Assembly: GCA_009694365.1 (NCBI GenBank)
Contig: SHVE01000013.1
Location: forward strand, 1-49,428
Source: Thermoleophilia bacterium
Lineage (GTDB): Bacteria; Actinomycetota; Thermoleophilia; Miltoncostaeales; Miltoncostaeaceae
DNA length: 49,428 nt
Direction: 5' to 3'
Position numbers and translations under genes: made by a program. The notes beneath the pieces were generated by a model. It did not search any database. It saw only the letters and a list, made by a program, of their open reading frames with translations, and was not told the DNA's origin. Shown here piece after piece: positions 8,142 through 17,510 of the stretch (positions within the stretch are counted from its first letter, which is position 1; every line of letters begins with the position of its first letter).

Positions 8142-10138
8142 GCCGTGTCGCCGAGGAATGCGAGCAGGCTCGTGGCGTGGCGTTCAGTGAACACGGGTCC
8201 GATGCCGGGGATGCGCGTGAGTGCGTCGATGTCACGGGGGCGCTGGGTGGCGATCATCTGCAGCGCTCGGTTGGCACACACCGTGTACGCGGGATTGCCG
8301 TCGGCCCGCTCCCGACGCCATTCCCGCAGGCGCTCGAACAGGATGCCGTCGTCGCCCACACAGTCGATGGGTTCGCGTGCCTGCGTGGTGGCCCGTGCTC
8401 GCCCCGGGACGGCTGGTGAGGTGGCCGCCGCCGGGGCCACGTCAGGGAGGGGGTCACAAATGTCGCAGCATCGGCCCTCGGCACGGCCGGGCGCGACGTC
8501 GCCGAAGTGATCGAGGATCGTACGGCGCCGACAGGTGCGAGCATCCACGTACCCCGTGATGGCGCGGTATCCGCTCCATGCTCGGTCAATCGCTTGCCGG
8601 GACGCATCGTCAGCCGCTCGGTCCATCTCGGAGTCCATGCTGCGCACGAGTAGCCGGCCCTCCACGCACCCGCCCCGCCCGGGCCACAACTCGATTGCTC
8701 CGATGCGCTCGGCCACGGCGAGTGCCAGGCGCCGGGAGTCGTCCCACCGGTCGCGCTCGACGGCGAATGATCCGTTTCCGGTCTCCTCGGTGGCAAGGTT
8801 GCGGAGCAGCGCCGCGACGTCAGCGGCCGAGGTGCGGTCGCGCTTCGCGAACTGGATGAGCCGGCCGAGGTCCGCGCGCATGGCCAGCATCACCGCACGC
8901 CCGGGCAGTCCGTCGCGCCCGGCGCGACCGGCCTCTTGGTAGTAGCCCTCGAGGGACGTGGGGATGGACCAGTGCCAGACGCCGCGGACGTCGGCCCGGT
9001 CGATCCCCATCCCGAAGGCCGTGGTGGCCGCGATGACATCGACCCGACCCGACATGAAGGCGTCCTGGGCACGGTTACGGGCGTCGGCCGACATCCCCGC
9101 GTGATACCCGACTGCGGAGAGGCCGCGATCGACGAGGCCCTTGGCCACGTCGTCGGTGGCCCCACGGGTACCGCAGTAGACGATGGCCGGCGTACCCCCA
9201 TCGGCGTGGAGCCCTGTCAGGAGCGCGTCCCACTTGCGGGCGACGGCACCTTTGCCCCCGAGAGGGATGACGTCGAAGCTCAGGTTCGTCCGGTCGAACC
9301 CCGTGCGCATGACCACGGGGTCGCGGAGCCCCAGACGGGCGCTGATCTCCGCAGCGACCTGCGGCGTGGCAGTGGCCGTGAGGGCCATCACGGCCCGAGC
9401 GCCCAAGGTTGCCCGCAGTTCGGCTAGCCGCAGGTACTCCGGCCGGAAGTCGTGCCCCCACTCCGCCACGCAGTGGGCCTCATCGATCGCCAGAAGGTCA
9501 ACCGGGTTGGCGGCCACGGCCTCGGTGAACGAGGCCTGCCCGAAGCGCTCCGGCGCACACAGCACCAGACGCACCGTGCCAGCACGGATGGTCGCGAGTG
9601 CCGCGCGGGACTCGTCGGCGGTCTGGGTGCTGGCCATCATGGCAACGGGGAGTCCCGCCGCTGTCAGCTTGGCGTATTGGTCGCTGATGAGCGCGATGAG
9701 GGGGCTCACCACCACGGTGAGGCCACCGCTGGCGAACGCGGGTGCTTGGAAGCACAGCGACTTGCCGGATCCGGTAGGCATGATGACGAGGCTGTCGGCT
9801 CCCGCGAGCGCGGCAAGGATGGGGCTGTCCTGACCGGGTCTTAGGGTCGTCGCTCCCAACCGCGCGAGCACGTCGCGCAGCGACACAGGGTTGGCGGATG
9901 GTCGTTTCCGCCCGTCCGACATGAGCGCATCCCGCCGGGCCGTGAGGTGTCGGACGATGCGCCCGAGGGATGCCCTCCCGTCGGCGTCGGCGGCATGCCA
10001 GTCAGCCCGAAGGCCTTCGAGCAGACGGTCGGTGGTGTCCGCCGCCGCCTCATCGACCACACCCGCGATCTCGGCCCATGCGACCAGATCGGCCAGGTCG
10101 GCCACGGCGTCAACGGAACGGTCGGGAAGCGCGCTCAC
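8138..10138 (-). CDS. recQ: RecQ-family ATP-dependent DNA helicase
   Basis: A 666-residue 3'-5' superfamily 2 helicase for recombination and repair. About 85 N-terminal residues, Ala/Asp-rich and helical in character, precede the core and are not part of standard RecQ. The core has MPTGSGKSLCFQ (Walker A, K126), the box II sequence IDEAHC, ALTATAT, and YYQEAGRAGRDG (motif VI). The zinc region (ARTCRRRTILDHFGD, then GRCCDICDP) has adjacent cysteines and a longer spacer than the E. coli C-x16-C-x2-C-x2-C arrangement. A C-terminal HRDC-like segment (LFERLREWRRERA... IPGIGPVF) is present. Start GTG at 10138 has a TACCCT -10 hexamer 9 nt upstream. Confidence 0.92.
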   Translation of the reverse strand: MSALPDRSVDAVADLADLVAWAEIAGVVDEAAADTTDRLLEGLRADWHAADADGRASLGRIVRHLTARRDALMSDGRKRPSANPVSLRDVLARLGATTLRPGQDSPILAALAGADSLVIMPTGSGKSLCFQAPAFASGGLTVVVSPLIALISDQYAKLTAAGLPVAMMASTQTADESRAALATIRAGTVRLVLCAPERFGQASFTEAVAANPVDLLAIDEAHCVAEWGHDFRPEYLRLAELRATLGARAVMALTATATPQVAAEISARLGLRDPVVMRTGFDRTNLSFDVIPLGGKGAVARKWDALLTGLHADGGTPAIVYCGTRGATDDVAKGLVDRGLSAVGYHAGMSADARNRAQDAFMSGRVDVIAATTAFGMGIDRADVRGVWHWSIPTSLEGYYQEAGRAGRDGLPGRAVMLAMRADLGRLIQFAKRDRTSAADVAALLRNLATEETGNGSFAVERDRWDDSRRLALAVAERIGAIELWPGRGGCVEGRLLVRSMDSEMDRAADDASRQAIDRAWSGYRAITGYVDARTCRRRTILDHFGDVAPGRAEGRCCDICDPLPDVAPAAATSPAVPGRARATTQAREPIDCVGDDGILFERLREWRRERADGNPAYTVCANRALQMIATQRPRDIDALTRIPGIGPVFTERHATSLLAFLGDTA

Positions 10139-10147
10139 GGACAGTCG

Positions 10148-10153
10148 AGGGTA
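10148..10153 (-). promoter_or_regulatory. Candidate -10 element (TACCCT) of recQ
   Basis: On the minus strand TACCCT ends 9 nt before the recQ GTG at 10138, with no Shine-Dalgarno between. It is one of the near-leaderless set and shares the 47-nt divergent region with the aroA promoter. Confidence 0.45.
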
Positions 10154-10171
10154 GCGCCGTCGCCGGACCCC

Positions 10172-10177
10172 TAAGAT
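10172..10177 (+). promoter_or_regulatory. Candidate -10 element (TAAGAT) of aroA operon
   Basis: TAAGAT ends 8 nt before the aroA ATG. There is no Shine-Dalgarno in the remaining bases, so transcription probably starts at or next to the start codon. No -35 resembling TTGACA is present at the expected distance. Confidence 0.5.
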
Positions 10178-10185
10178 TGCAGTGG

Positions 10186-11490
10186 ATGACCAGCCTCACT
10201 TTCCGTCCGGCAACCGCCGTCGCGGGCACCGTCGCGGTGCCCGCGGACAAATCCATCACGCACCGGGCGTTCCTGATCGGGGCCATCTCGGATCGCGCCG
10301 TCACGGTCGAGAACCCGCTCGACTCCGCCGACACGGCAGCCACGCTCGACGCCGTCCGGCTCCTTGGCGCCGGGGTTGAGGGCGACATCGCGCGTCGCGT
10401 CGTCATCACCGGACGGGGTGTACGGGGTCTCACTCCGCCGCCCGTCATCGACTGCGCGAACGCAGGAACACTCATGCGGTTGGTTACCGGCATCCTCGTG
10501 GGCCAGCAGGGTGAGGTGACCGTCCTTGACGGAGACGAGTCGCTTCGCGCTCGTCCCATGACGCGCATCATCGAGCCGCTCGCGCGAATGGGGGCCGAGG
10601 TCGTGGCATCGGGCGGCGGCACGGCACCGCTCGTCGTACGCCCAGGACGTCCGCTCCGGGGGGTGGTGTACGACCTCCCGGTTGCCAGCGCCCAAGTGAA
10701 GAGTTGCATCTTGTTGGCGGGCCTCAATGCCGAGGGCGAGACCTGGGTGCGTGAGCCGGTTCGGTCGCGGGATCACACGGAGCGCATGCTGCGCGCCGCC
10801 GGCGTGGATGTGATGGAGCGGGATGGCATGGTCGGCGTTCGCGGGCCGGTTACGTCACTCGCGCTTCCGGACATCCGGGTACCCGGCGACTTCTCGTCGG
10901 CGGCGTTCGCCATCGTCGCGGGCGTGCTTGCCGGAGACCCCGCAGTCTGTGTGACGGGCGTCAACCTCAACCCTGCGCGCACCGGACTCCTGGATGTGCT
11001 CGCCCGGATGGGCGCCGACGTCACGGTGGCGGCTGGGCCCGATGTGGCCGGCGAGCCCGCGGGGGACATCATCGTGCGCCGTTGCGGGTTGCTCCACGCC
11101 ACCGAGGTACGCGCCGATGAGGTGCCGTCGATGGTGGACGAGATCCCCCTCGTGGGTCTCCTCGGAGCGTTGGCCGCAGGCACGACGGTGGTGAGTGGGG
11201 CGAATGAGCTTCGGGTGAAGGAGAGTGACCGGATCGCTACGGTCGTGGCGCTCCTCAGAGCCATCGGTGCGGATGTCGAGGAGCAGGGCGACGGCTTCGT
11301 TGTGCGGGGATCGAAGACGCTTCCCGGCGGCGAGGTGCAGTCCCACGGGGACCACCGTTTGGCAATGCTCGGGGCCCTCGCGGGCATCGTGAGCGTCCGC
11401 GGGGTGACCGTGCACGGTATGGACGCCGCCGCGGTGTCGTACCCCGGGTTCGTGGACGACTTCACCGCGCTTGGGGTGGTGACCGGGTGA
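10186..11490 (+). CDS. aroA: 3-phosphoshikimate 1-carboxyvinyltransferase (EPSP synthase)
   Basis: Joins phosphoenolpyruvate to shikimate 3-phosphate, the sixth step of the shikimate pathway. The 434-residue protein has the ADKSITHRA motif near residue 20, CANAGTLMRL (the NAGT phosphoenolpyruvate loop), LRARPM, the VASAQVKSCILLAGL segment and LRVKESDRIATV. These motifs define the AroA family; I did not assign it to a glyphosate-sensitivity class. Its stop overlaps cmk as GTGA. The aroA-cmk pairing, followed by plsC and der, is a common conserved order. Confidence 0.95.
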   Translation: MTSLTFRPATAVAGTVAVPADKSITHRAFLIGAISDRAVTVENPLDSADTAATLDAVRLLGAGVEGDIARRVVITGRGVRGLTPPPVIDCANAGTLMRLVTGILVGQQGEVTVLDGDESLRARPMTRIIEPLARMGAEVVASGGGTAPLVVRPGRPLRGVVYDLPVASAQVKSCILLAGLNAEGETWVREPVRSRDHTERMLRAAGVDVMERDGMVGVRGPVTSLALPDIRVPGDFSSAAFAIVAGVLAGDPAVCVTGVNLNPARTGLLDVLARMGADVTVAAGPDVAGEPAGDIIVRRCGLLHATEVRADEVPSMVDEIPLVGLLGALAAGTTVVSGANELRVKESDRIATVVALLRAIGADVEEQGDGFVVRGSKTLPGGEVQSHGDHRLAMLGALAGIVSVRGVTVHGMDAAAVSYPGFVDDFTALGVVTG

Positions 11491-12146
11491 TCATCGCGAT
11501 CGACGGCCCGGCGGGGGCGGGGAAGAGCACCGTGGCCCGCGCGGTGGCCCGCGCACTCGGGATCGGGTACCTCGACACGGGTGCGATGTACCGCGCCCTC
11601 ACCCTCGTGGCCCTTCGCACGGGGGTGGCTCTCGACGACGGGCCGGCGCTCGCCGATATGGCCCGTGACCATCCCGTCACCCTCACGAGTGGCGCGGCCG
11701 GTGTCCGCGTCGTCATCCGCGGCGATGACGTGACGATGGCGATTCGCGAGTCCGACGTGACCGCCGCCGTATCCGTCGTGGCGGCGTACCCGGACGTGCG
11801 TAGCGAGATGGTCGCCCGTCAGCGGCAGGTTATGGAGCATGGGGACTGGGTATGTGACGGTCGCGACATCGGCAGCGTGGTGTTCCCCGGTGCGCAGGTG
11901 AAGGTGTTCCTCACGGCCTCGGTGGACGAGCGCGCGCGCCGCCGCCACGCCGAACTGGTGGCCCGGGGCGAGCGGGTAGATCTCCGCGTCGTCCGCGACG
12001 ACGTGGAGCGTCGCGATCTGGCCGACTCCTCTCGCGCCGCGAGTCCGCTCGTGGTGGCCGATGGTGCCGAGGTTCTCGACACCACGGGAATGCGCATCGA
12101 CGAGGTGGTCGCCCGTATCGCCGGGATGGCACGGGGGGTGTCGTAG
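11487..12146 (+). CDS. cmk: Cytidylate kinase
   Basis: Phosphorylates CMP and dCMP using ATP. The 219-residue protein starts with the Walker A motif IDGPAGAGKSTVARA, followed by YLDTGAMYRALTL, the CDGRDIGSVVFPGA substrate-binding segment and the lid RRRHAELVARGE. Start is GTG at 11487, coupled to aroA by a 4-nt overlap; the TAG stop shares one base with the plsC GTG. Confidence 0.95.
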   Translation: MIIAIDGPAGAGKSTVARAVARALGIGYLDTGAMYRALTLVALRTGVALDDGPALADMARDHPVTLTSGAAGVRVVIRGDDVTMAIRESDVTAAVSVVAAYPDVRSEMVARQRQVMEHGDWVCDGRDIGSVVFPGAQVKVFLTASVDERARRRHAELVARGERVDLRVVRDDVERRDLADSSRAASPLVVADGAEVLDTTGMRIDEVVARIAGMARGVS

Positions 12147-12832
12147 TGACGGTCCACCCGCCCGGACCGGCAGATGCGGTGCGGCACCGGATGTGGTTGT
12201 GGTGGATTTCCGCGCACCTGCTCGGGGTGGTGTTTCGCCTGTGGTTCCGCATCCGGGTGCGCGGCACGCACCACGTGCCCCGCACGGGCGCCGTCCTGAT
12301 CGTGTGCAACCACATCTCGTTCCTCGATCCGCCCATGGTGGGATGGGCCAGCCGCCCCCGAAAGTCGTTCTACATGGCGAAGGCCGAGATCTTCGACGGT
12401 GCCCGGAGTGCATGGATGATGTCGTCTTTCGGGGTATTCCCCGTGGCGCGCGGTGGTGTCGATCGCAATGCGGTGCGCATCGCCCGCGACCTGCTGGCCC
12501 GTGGCGAGTCGGTGCTCATGTTTCCCGAGGGGACGCGGTCGCGTGATGGCCGGCTGCGCGCGGCCTTCCCCGGAGCGGGTTCGATGGGGCTCGACACGGA
12601 TGTGGTTATTGTGCCGGCGGCCATCTGGGGGAGTCAGTCGAGGACCGGTCCGGTTCGCGTGGTGTTCGGTCCCCCCGTATCCTCCGACGGGCTCACCGCC
12701 GGAACACGCGGTGCGCGTGCGGCCGAACTGACGCGCCGAATGATGGAGGCCATCGCGGAACTGATTCCCGAGGCTGGTGGTCCACCGCAGGTCGTGAATG
12801 ACGGCGTGCCGAGTCTGGAGAAGGACGCATGA
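12146..12832 (+). CDS. plsC: 1-acyl-sn-glycerol-3-phosphate acyltransferase
   Basis: Acylates lysophosphatidic acid at the membrane to make phosphatidic acid. The 228-residue protein has the catalytic HX4D box in [10 protein letters not shown], the AKAEIFD and [10 protein letters not shown] segments, the substrate motif [10 protein letters not shown] and a P-rich strand before IWGSQS. An aromatic-rich hydrophobic N-terminal helix ([19 protein letters not shown]) probably contacts the membrane. It shares one base with cmk and overlaps der as ATGA. Confidence 0.9.
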   Translation: MTVHPPGPADAVRHRMWLWWISAHLLGVVFRLWFRIRVRGTHHVPRTGAVLIVCNHISFLDPPMVGWASRPRKSFYMAKAEIFDGARSAWMMSSFGVFPVARGGVDRNAVRIARDLLARGESVLMFPEGTRSRDGRLRAAFPGAGSMGLDTDVVIVPAAIWGSQSRTGPVRVVFGPPVSSDGLTAGTRGARAAELTRRMMEAIAELIPEAGGPPQVVNDGVPSLEKDA

Positions 12833-14259
12833 GCGAGGGGGATGAACCCACGGGCCACCCCGACCGGTCGAAGCCGTCGCGCCCAGGCATGCCCGATCGC
12901 CCGCGGGGACGGGAGCGCCACGCACCGAAGGGCAGCACGGTGGCCCTTGGGCAGGCGGTGGTGGCGGTCGTGGGGTATCCCAACGTGGGCAAGTCAACGC
13001 TGTTCAACCGGCTCACCGGACGACGCGAGGCCGTCGTCGATTCCCGGCCCGGAGCCACTCGCGATCGTCGTCAGGGCGGCGCAGAATGGAACGGCGTGCA
13101 GTTTCAGATCCTCGACACCGGTGGCATCGACGATGCCGACGAGTCGTCGCTCGCACGGGACATCTCGAGTCAGGCCGTCCGCGCGATCGACGAGGCCGAC
13201 CTCATCCTGTTCGTCGTGGACGCGATGGCCGGTGCCACGGCCGGTGACCTCGAGGTCGCCGAGCGCCTGCGCCGCTCGCACCGTCCGGTCATCGTGGTCG
13301 CCAACAAGTGCGACAACGAGGACGCCGAGATACGTGCCCAGTCGTTGTGGGGGCTCGGTCTCGGCGAGGTCGTCACGGTGTCGGCGCTGCACGGGCGAGG
13401 GGTGGGCGACTTCCTCGACCTGCTGGTGGAGAGTCTCCCCGAGATCGCGGTGGATGACGACGAGGGGGACGACGCGGTCGACCGGATGCCGGCCTTCTGC
13501 ATCATGGGCCGCCCGAACGTGGGAAAGAGTTCCATCCTCAACGCGCTCCTCGGGGAGGAGCGCATGATCGTCCAAGACCAGCCCGGTACTACGCGCGACC
13601 CGGTGGACACCATCATCGAGTGGGATGGGCAGGAGATCGTGCTCATCGACACTGCCGGTCTCCGGCGCCGCGGGCGCATGAGGGAACGCGTGGAGCACTA
13701 CAGCCAGTTGCGTGCCATCGAGGCCGCCCACCGGGCCGACGTAGCGATCGTCGTGGCCGACGCGACCGAGGGCATCACCGAGGCCGATCTGGCCGCATGC
13801 GACCAAGCGGCGCAGGCGCATTGCGCCACGCTGCTCATACTCAACAAGTGGGATCTCGCCACCCCTGACCTCACGGACTTGCGTGGTCGCGTGCGCCGGA
13901 AGAGCCGGCAGCACCCGCCCATCGTGGCCTGTTCCGCGGTGACGAGCGAGGGGCTGGATCGCGTCATCCCCGCAGCGCTCCGCCTGTTCGCCAAGAGCCG
14001 CAACCGGTTGTCGACGCACGACCTCAACACCACGCTGCGTGCTCTGGCCGCGGAGCGGCCTGGCCCGCGCAAGGGCAATCGCCAACTCTCCATGCGCTTC
14101 CTCGTGCAGACGGGCGTCGCCCCACCCATCTTCCGGCTCGAGGTCAACGACCGTGCTCTCATGACCCGCGACTACGGTTTCTGGCTCGAGAACCGGATTC
14201 GCGACCGCTTCGACCTCGCGGGTGTGCCGGTGGACATCGAGGTGAGGAGCCGCAGGTGA
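12829..14259 (+). CDS. der: Ribosome biogenesis GTPase Der (EngA)
   Basis: A 476-residue double GTPase required for 50S subunit assembly. The first G domain has [19 protein letters not shown] and NKCD; the second has [19 protein letters not shown] and NKWD. The C-terminal KH-like domain (residues about 370-476) ends in the basic tail VDIEVRSRR. About 40 polar, Pro- and Arg-rich residues precede the first G domain, longer than in the E. coli protein but common in actinobacteria, where der can be fused to or close to cmk. GGAGAAGG precedes the ATG. Confidence 0.95.
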   Translation: MSEGDEPTGHPDRSKPSRPGMPDRPRGRERHAPKGSTVALGQAVVAVVGYPNVGKSTLFNRLTGRREAVVDSRPGATRDRRQGGAEWNGVQFQILDTGGIDDADESSLARDISSQAVRAIDEADLILFVVDAMAGATAGDLEVAERLRRSHRPVIVVANKCDNEDAEIRAQSLWGLGLGEVVTVSALHGRGVGDFLDLLVESLPEIAVDDDEGDDAVDRMPAFCIMGRPNVGKSSILNALLGEERMIVQDQPGTTRDPVDTIIEWDGQEIVLIDTAGLRRRGRMRERVEHYSQLRAIEAAHRADVAIVVADATEGITEADLAACDQAAQAHCATLLILNKWDLATPDLTDLRGRVRRKSRQHPPIVACSAVTSEGLDRVIPAALRLFAKSRNRLSTHDLNTTLRALAAERPGPRKGNRQLSMRFLVQTGVAPPIFRLEVNDRALMTRDYGFWLENRIRDRFDLAGVPVDIEVRSRR

Positions 14260-15251
14260 GCGATGTCGTTGTGGTGGGAGCGGGGGCATGGGGTGCAACG
14301 TTCGCCTGCGTCGCCTCGCGTGCGGGTGCCGGGGTGACCCTCCTCTGCCGAACGCCTGAGCAAGCGGCGGTCCTAAGAGACACTCGCCACGACGACGCGC
14401 ATCTCGGTGATGTCGCTCTTCCCGACGACGTGAGCGTTACCCACCTCGACGACTCGGATCCATTCGTCGACGCCCGCATCGTGGTCATCGCGCTCCCCAG
14501 TCGAGCCGTCGGTGTCATGGCACCGATCATCGCGGACCGCCTTCCGGCCGGCGCTGGGGTCCTGTCGCTCACCAAGGGTCTCGAGCCCGGTACCGGTCGC
14601 GTTCTGTCGGAGGTCTGGCGCGACGCCCTCGGGGACGACGTGCCCTTCGCCGTGCTCTCGGGACCCAACCACGCCGAGGAGATCTCCCGAGGCCAGCCCG
14701 CCGCTGCAGTGGTGAGTGGTGATCCCGCGTTTGCGGCCCGGGTACGGGACGCCGTGTCGGGTCCGGTCTTCCGCGTGTACGTCAACGACGATCTCGTGGG
14801 TGTGGAGTTGTGCGGGGCGGCGAAGAACGTCATCGCGATCGCTGCCGGCATGGCCGACGGGCTCGGATTCGGTGACAACTCCAAGGCGGCGCTCATCACC
14901 CGGGGGTTGGCGGAGATGAGCCGCCTCGGTGCCGCAGCGGGTGCGAACGACGCCACATTCCGTGGGCTTGCGGGCATGGGCGACCTCATCGCCACGTGCA
15001 CGAGCCGGCACAGTCGCAACCGCCGGGCCGGGGAGTTGATCGCTCGGGGAATGACCGCCGCCGACGCGGAAGCCAAAATCGGGCACGTGGTCGAAGGGCT
15101 CGCCACCGTGCAGGCCCTCCGTTTGCGCGCAGACCGGGCCGGGGTCGAGTTGCCAATCTCTGATCAGGTGGCGGCTGCGATTTTCGAGGGCCGCCCGGTG
15201 GCGGACTGCCTCATGAACCTTATGGGGCGTGCACCGGCTGCTGAGGCGTGA
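14256..15251 (+). CDS. gpsA: Glycerol-3-phosphate dehydrogenase [NAD(P)+]
   Basis: Makes sn-glycerol 3-phosphate from dihydroxyacetone phosphate for phospholipid synthesis, which fits its place three genes after plsC. The 331-residue protein has the dinucleotide motif [12 protein letters not shown] at its N-terminus, [21 protein letters not shown], the catalytic lysine in [13 protein letters not shown] and the [14 protein letters not shown] and [11 protein letters not shown] segments. Start GTG overlaps the der stop as GTGA. plsY, which often lies between der and gpsA, is absent here. Confidence 0.94.
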   Translation: MSDVVVVGAGAWGATFACVASRAGAGVTLLCRTPEQAAVLRDTRHDDAHLGDVALPDDVSVTHLDDSDPFVDARIVVIALPSRAVGVMAPIIADRLPAGAGVLSLTKGLEPGTGRVLSEVWRDALGDDVPFAVLSGPNHAEEISRGQPAAAVVSGDPAFAARVRDAVSGPVFRVYVNDDLVGVELCGAAKNVIAIAAGMADGLGFGDNSKAALITRGLAEMSRLGAAAGANDATFRGLAGMGDLIATCTSRHSRNRRAGELIARGMTAADAEAKIGHVVEGLATVQALRLRADRAGVELPISDQVAAAIFEGRPVADCLMNLMGRAPAAEA

Positions 15252-15316
15252 ACCCGCCGGGTGAGACCTGAACCGAGTCTTTACCGTTTCGTGACGATCA
15301 GTCCATCGCGCCCCGT

Positions 15317-15322
15317 TACCGT
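15317..15322 (+). promoter_or_regulatory. Candidate -10 element (TACCGT) for the DUF3352 lipoprotein gene
   Basis: TACCGT in a GTTACCGT context lies 39 nt before the ATG at 15362. A second TACCGT occurs at 15282-15287. No convincing -35 accompanies either. The 110-nt gap after gpsA contains no gene that I can see. Confidence 0.35.
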
Positions 15323-15361
15323 CGTCCGTAGTGTGAAGTCCCCAACGAAGGTTTCCCTGAG

Positions 15362-17299
15362 ATGAGATTGTCCACCGCTCGCCGTCGTACGCGTCGTCAG
15401 ATTATTCCGGCGGTCGTGTTGGCCGTAGTGGGTGTTGCGAGCGGCGCGGTGCTCGTCTCGGGGTGCGGGGATACGGCATCGGCCGGTTCCGCCCCGGAGT
15501 CGATCGCCGGGTACATCCCCGCGGAGAGCGCCGTCTATTTCCAGGTGTCCACCGACACCGACGGGGCACAGTGGACACAGATCAAACAGCTCGGGGCACT
15601 GTTCCCGGGGTACGCGGCAATGAGTGCGGACTTCGAGGCGGCGTTAGCCCGTGAGGGCGTGGACTGGGACACGGACCTCAAGCCCCTCCTCGGCGAGGCC
15701 GTCGCCCTCGCGATCACCGATGTCCCGGGTGGCGCATCGGGCGCCGCCGGGACGGAAACGGCGACGACAGGTGCCGCTGGGACGAGCGCGATGCCGACGA
15801 GCCCGGACGGGATGAGCACCGACGGGATGACCACCGACGGGATGACCACCGACGGGATGACCACCGACGGGATGACCACGACGACGCTCCCTGACCCGAC
15901 GACCACCTACGGCACGAGCACCGACGGAACGGGCATCGGGATGGCGATGGAACCGTATCCGGGGCGAACGAACCCGACGGGCGTCGACGGCACGAGCACC
16001 GACGGGACGAGCACGACGACGCCTGGTGCCACCTCGAAGAGCCCGCTGACGATAGGCACGAAGCACGCGATGCTGGCCGTTCTGCAGATCGCTCCGGACG
16101 CGATGGCAGACGTGACGGCACTCATCACCGATGACCCGTCGGGACTCACGAAGACCGGGGAGTACCAGGGCGCAACCATGTATTCCGATGCGGCCGTCGA
16201 CATGAGCGTGGCGGTGGCGGAGGAGAGCCTCATCATCGGGTCGTCAGAGGAGGTGGTACGGCGTTCCCTCGATGCCCATGCATCCGGGGGGGAGGCCGTG
16301 TTGTCTGGCGTCGTCCGCTTCAACGATGCGTTGGCCCTCCTCCCCAAGGATGTCTTCGCGATGGCGTACGTCAACCTCGATGTCCTCGGTCTGAGTGCGA
16401 CGGACGCCATCCCGCAGGTGGGCTCTCTTGTGGGCGACCAGGTGACCGGTGCCGCTGCGATGTCGGTGACCGCTGAGCCGGGTGGACTCCGGATGAAGGC
16501 CGTGGTGGTGGATGGCCCGCCCATCTTTGACCAGACGTCATTTGCACCGACCCTCACCCGCCAAGCACCGGCCGACTGCGTTGTCTACATCGGCTTCAAC
16601 CGCCTCGCCGACACCGTCTCCGCAGCTCTTGCGGCCGCCTCCGAGAGCGGAACCCCCGATACGAAGAAGCAGATCGACGCCCTCACCACGCAACTTCCCA
16701 GTCTCCTCGGCGTGAATGGAGATGACCTCCGCAACCTGACCGGAGGTGAACATGCGGTGGTGGTGACTCGGGAGTCGCCCACTCCCGGTGTATCGCTGGC
16801 CCTGCGAACAGCCGATGGGGCACACGCAACGAAGAGTCTCACCGCTCTGTCGAAAAGCCTGCCTGCGGTCTTCGCGCAGTTCGGTGGCAGCGACACGGTG
16901 ATTGGCGACTGGACCACCGTGGACCTCAAGGGCACCACAGGTCGCCAACTGTCCCTCGGGACGTGGGGCGGCATCGTCTGGGGTGTGCGCGGCAACCTCG
17001 CCGTTGTGGGCTCCCGCGCATCGGGCGTGGCCAGCGTGCTGGCCCCGCGTGCGGTCGGGACGTCGCTCGCCGCCGCGCCGGCGTTCGGAGATGCTACCCG
17101 CGGGATGCCGTCACAGGTGAGTGGTCTCGCGTGGGTGAACATGCGCGAGGTCAGTCGGCTGTTGGCGGCGAATGGCGCCTTCGATGGCAAGGGGGGCGCA
17201 CGCATGCGTGCCAACCTCGCTCCGATCACCTCCGTCGCGGCGTGGACGACGTCGGGGACGAACCCGACGCTCGAGGTGTTCGTGGGGATGGCCCCCTAA
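15362..17299 (+). CDS. DUF3352 family lipoprotein with Thr-Asp-Gly-Met repeat linker
   Basis: A 645-residue exported protein. The N-terminus is Arg-rich, followed by a hydrophobic stretch and the lipobox LVSGC with the lipid-modified Cys at 35. The next segment (AGYIPAESAVYFQVSTD, then GAQWTQIKQLGALFPG) matches the start of the actinobacterial DUF3352 family, whose function is unknown. Residues about 120-225 are a low-complexity Thr/Gly/Asp/Ser linker containing five DGM(S/T)T units. A long globular region with repeated LGV, NRLAD and VGMAP-type strands follows to the end. It is flanked by gpsA and metK and probably forms its own transcription unit. Confidence 0.8.
   Translation: MRLSTARRRTRRQIIPAVVLAVVGVASGAVLVSGCGDTASAGSAPESIAGYIPAESAVYFQVSTDTDGAQWTQIKQLGALFPGYAAMSADFEAALAREGVDWDTDLKPLLGEAVALAITDVPGGASGAAGTETATTGAAGTSAMPTSPDGMSTDGMTTDGMTTDGMTTDGMTTTTLPDPTTTYGTSTDGTGIGMAMEPYPGRTNPTGVDGTSTDGTSTTTPGATSKSPLTIGTKHAMLAVLQIAPDAMADVTALITDDPSGLTKTGEYQGATMYSDAAVDMSVAVAEESLIIGSSEEVVRRSLDAHASGGEAVLSGVVRFNDALALLPKDVFAMAYVNLDVLGLSATDAIPQVGSLVGDQVTGAAAMSVTAEPGGLRMKAVVVDGPPIFDQTSFAPTLTRQAPADCVVYIGFNRLADTVSAALAAASESGTPDTKKQIDALTTQLPSLLGVNGDDLRNLTGGEHAVVVTRESPTPGVSLALRTADGAHATKSLTALSKSLPAVFAQFGGSDTVIGDWTTVDLKGTTGRQLSLGTWGGIVWGVRGNLAVVGSRASGVASVLAPRAVGTSLAAAPAFGDATRGMPSQVSGLAWVNMREVSRLLAANGAFDGKGGARMRANLAPITSVAAWTTSGTNPTLEVFVGMAP
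15806..15880 (+). repeat. 15-bp tandem repeat (5 copies) inside the DUF3352 gene
   Basis: Five consecutive 15-nt units of consensus GACGGGATGACCACC. The first has AGC in place of ACC at its fourth codon and the last ends in G; the others are identical. They encode Asp-Gly-Met-Thr-Thr. Related but degenerate GACGGCACGAGCACC-type units recur near 15910-16015, extending the linker. Confidence 0.9.
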
Positions 17300-17335
17300 C
17301 TGCGCGGACCACACACCGTCCGTGACCTGTGCTCG

Positions 17336-17363
17336 CCGGAGGCCGAGGCCCCTGGCTCTCCGG
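17336..17363 (+). terminator. Possible hairpin after the DUF3352 gene
   Basis: CCGGAG (17336-17341) pairs with CTCCGG (17358-17363), with a few further inner pairs. No T-tract follows. It lies 37 nt after the DUF3352 stop and could act as a weak terminator before the metK promoter. Confidence 0.3.
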
Positions 17364-17474
17364 TCGGAACGTCGGCGGGACCGCACCTTGGGGCCATTCG
17401 TCTCGGGTCCGATCCGACGGGGGTTGCACCTCCGAGCGGCATCCGTCGTGTGTGATGGGGGTCTGCCCTGCTGG

Positions 17475-17480
17475 TAACCT
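17475..17480 (+). promoter_or_regulatory. Candidate -10 element (TAACCT) of metK
   Basis: TAACCT in a GGTAACCT context lies 30 nt before the metK ATG, giving a leader of roughly 24 nt that carries the AAGGAG Shine-Dalgarno. No SAM riboswitch-like structure is evident in the 211-nt gap. Confidence 0.45.
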
Positions 17481-17510
17481 CGCGCGCTGGATCAATTGGC
17501 AAGGAGCTGC

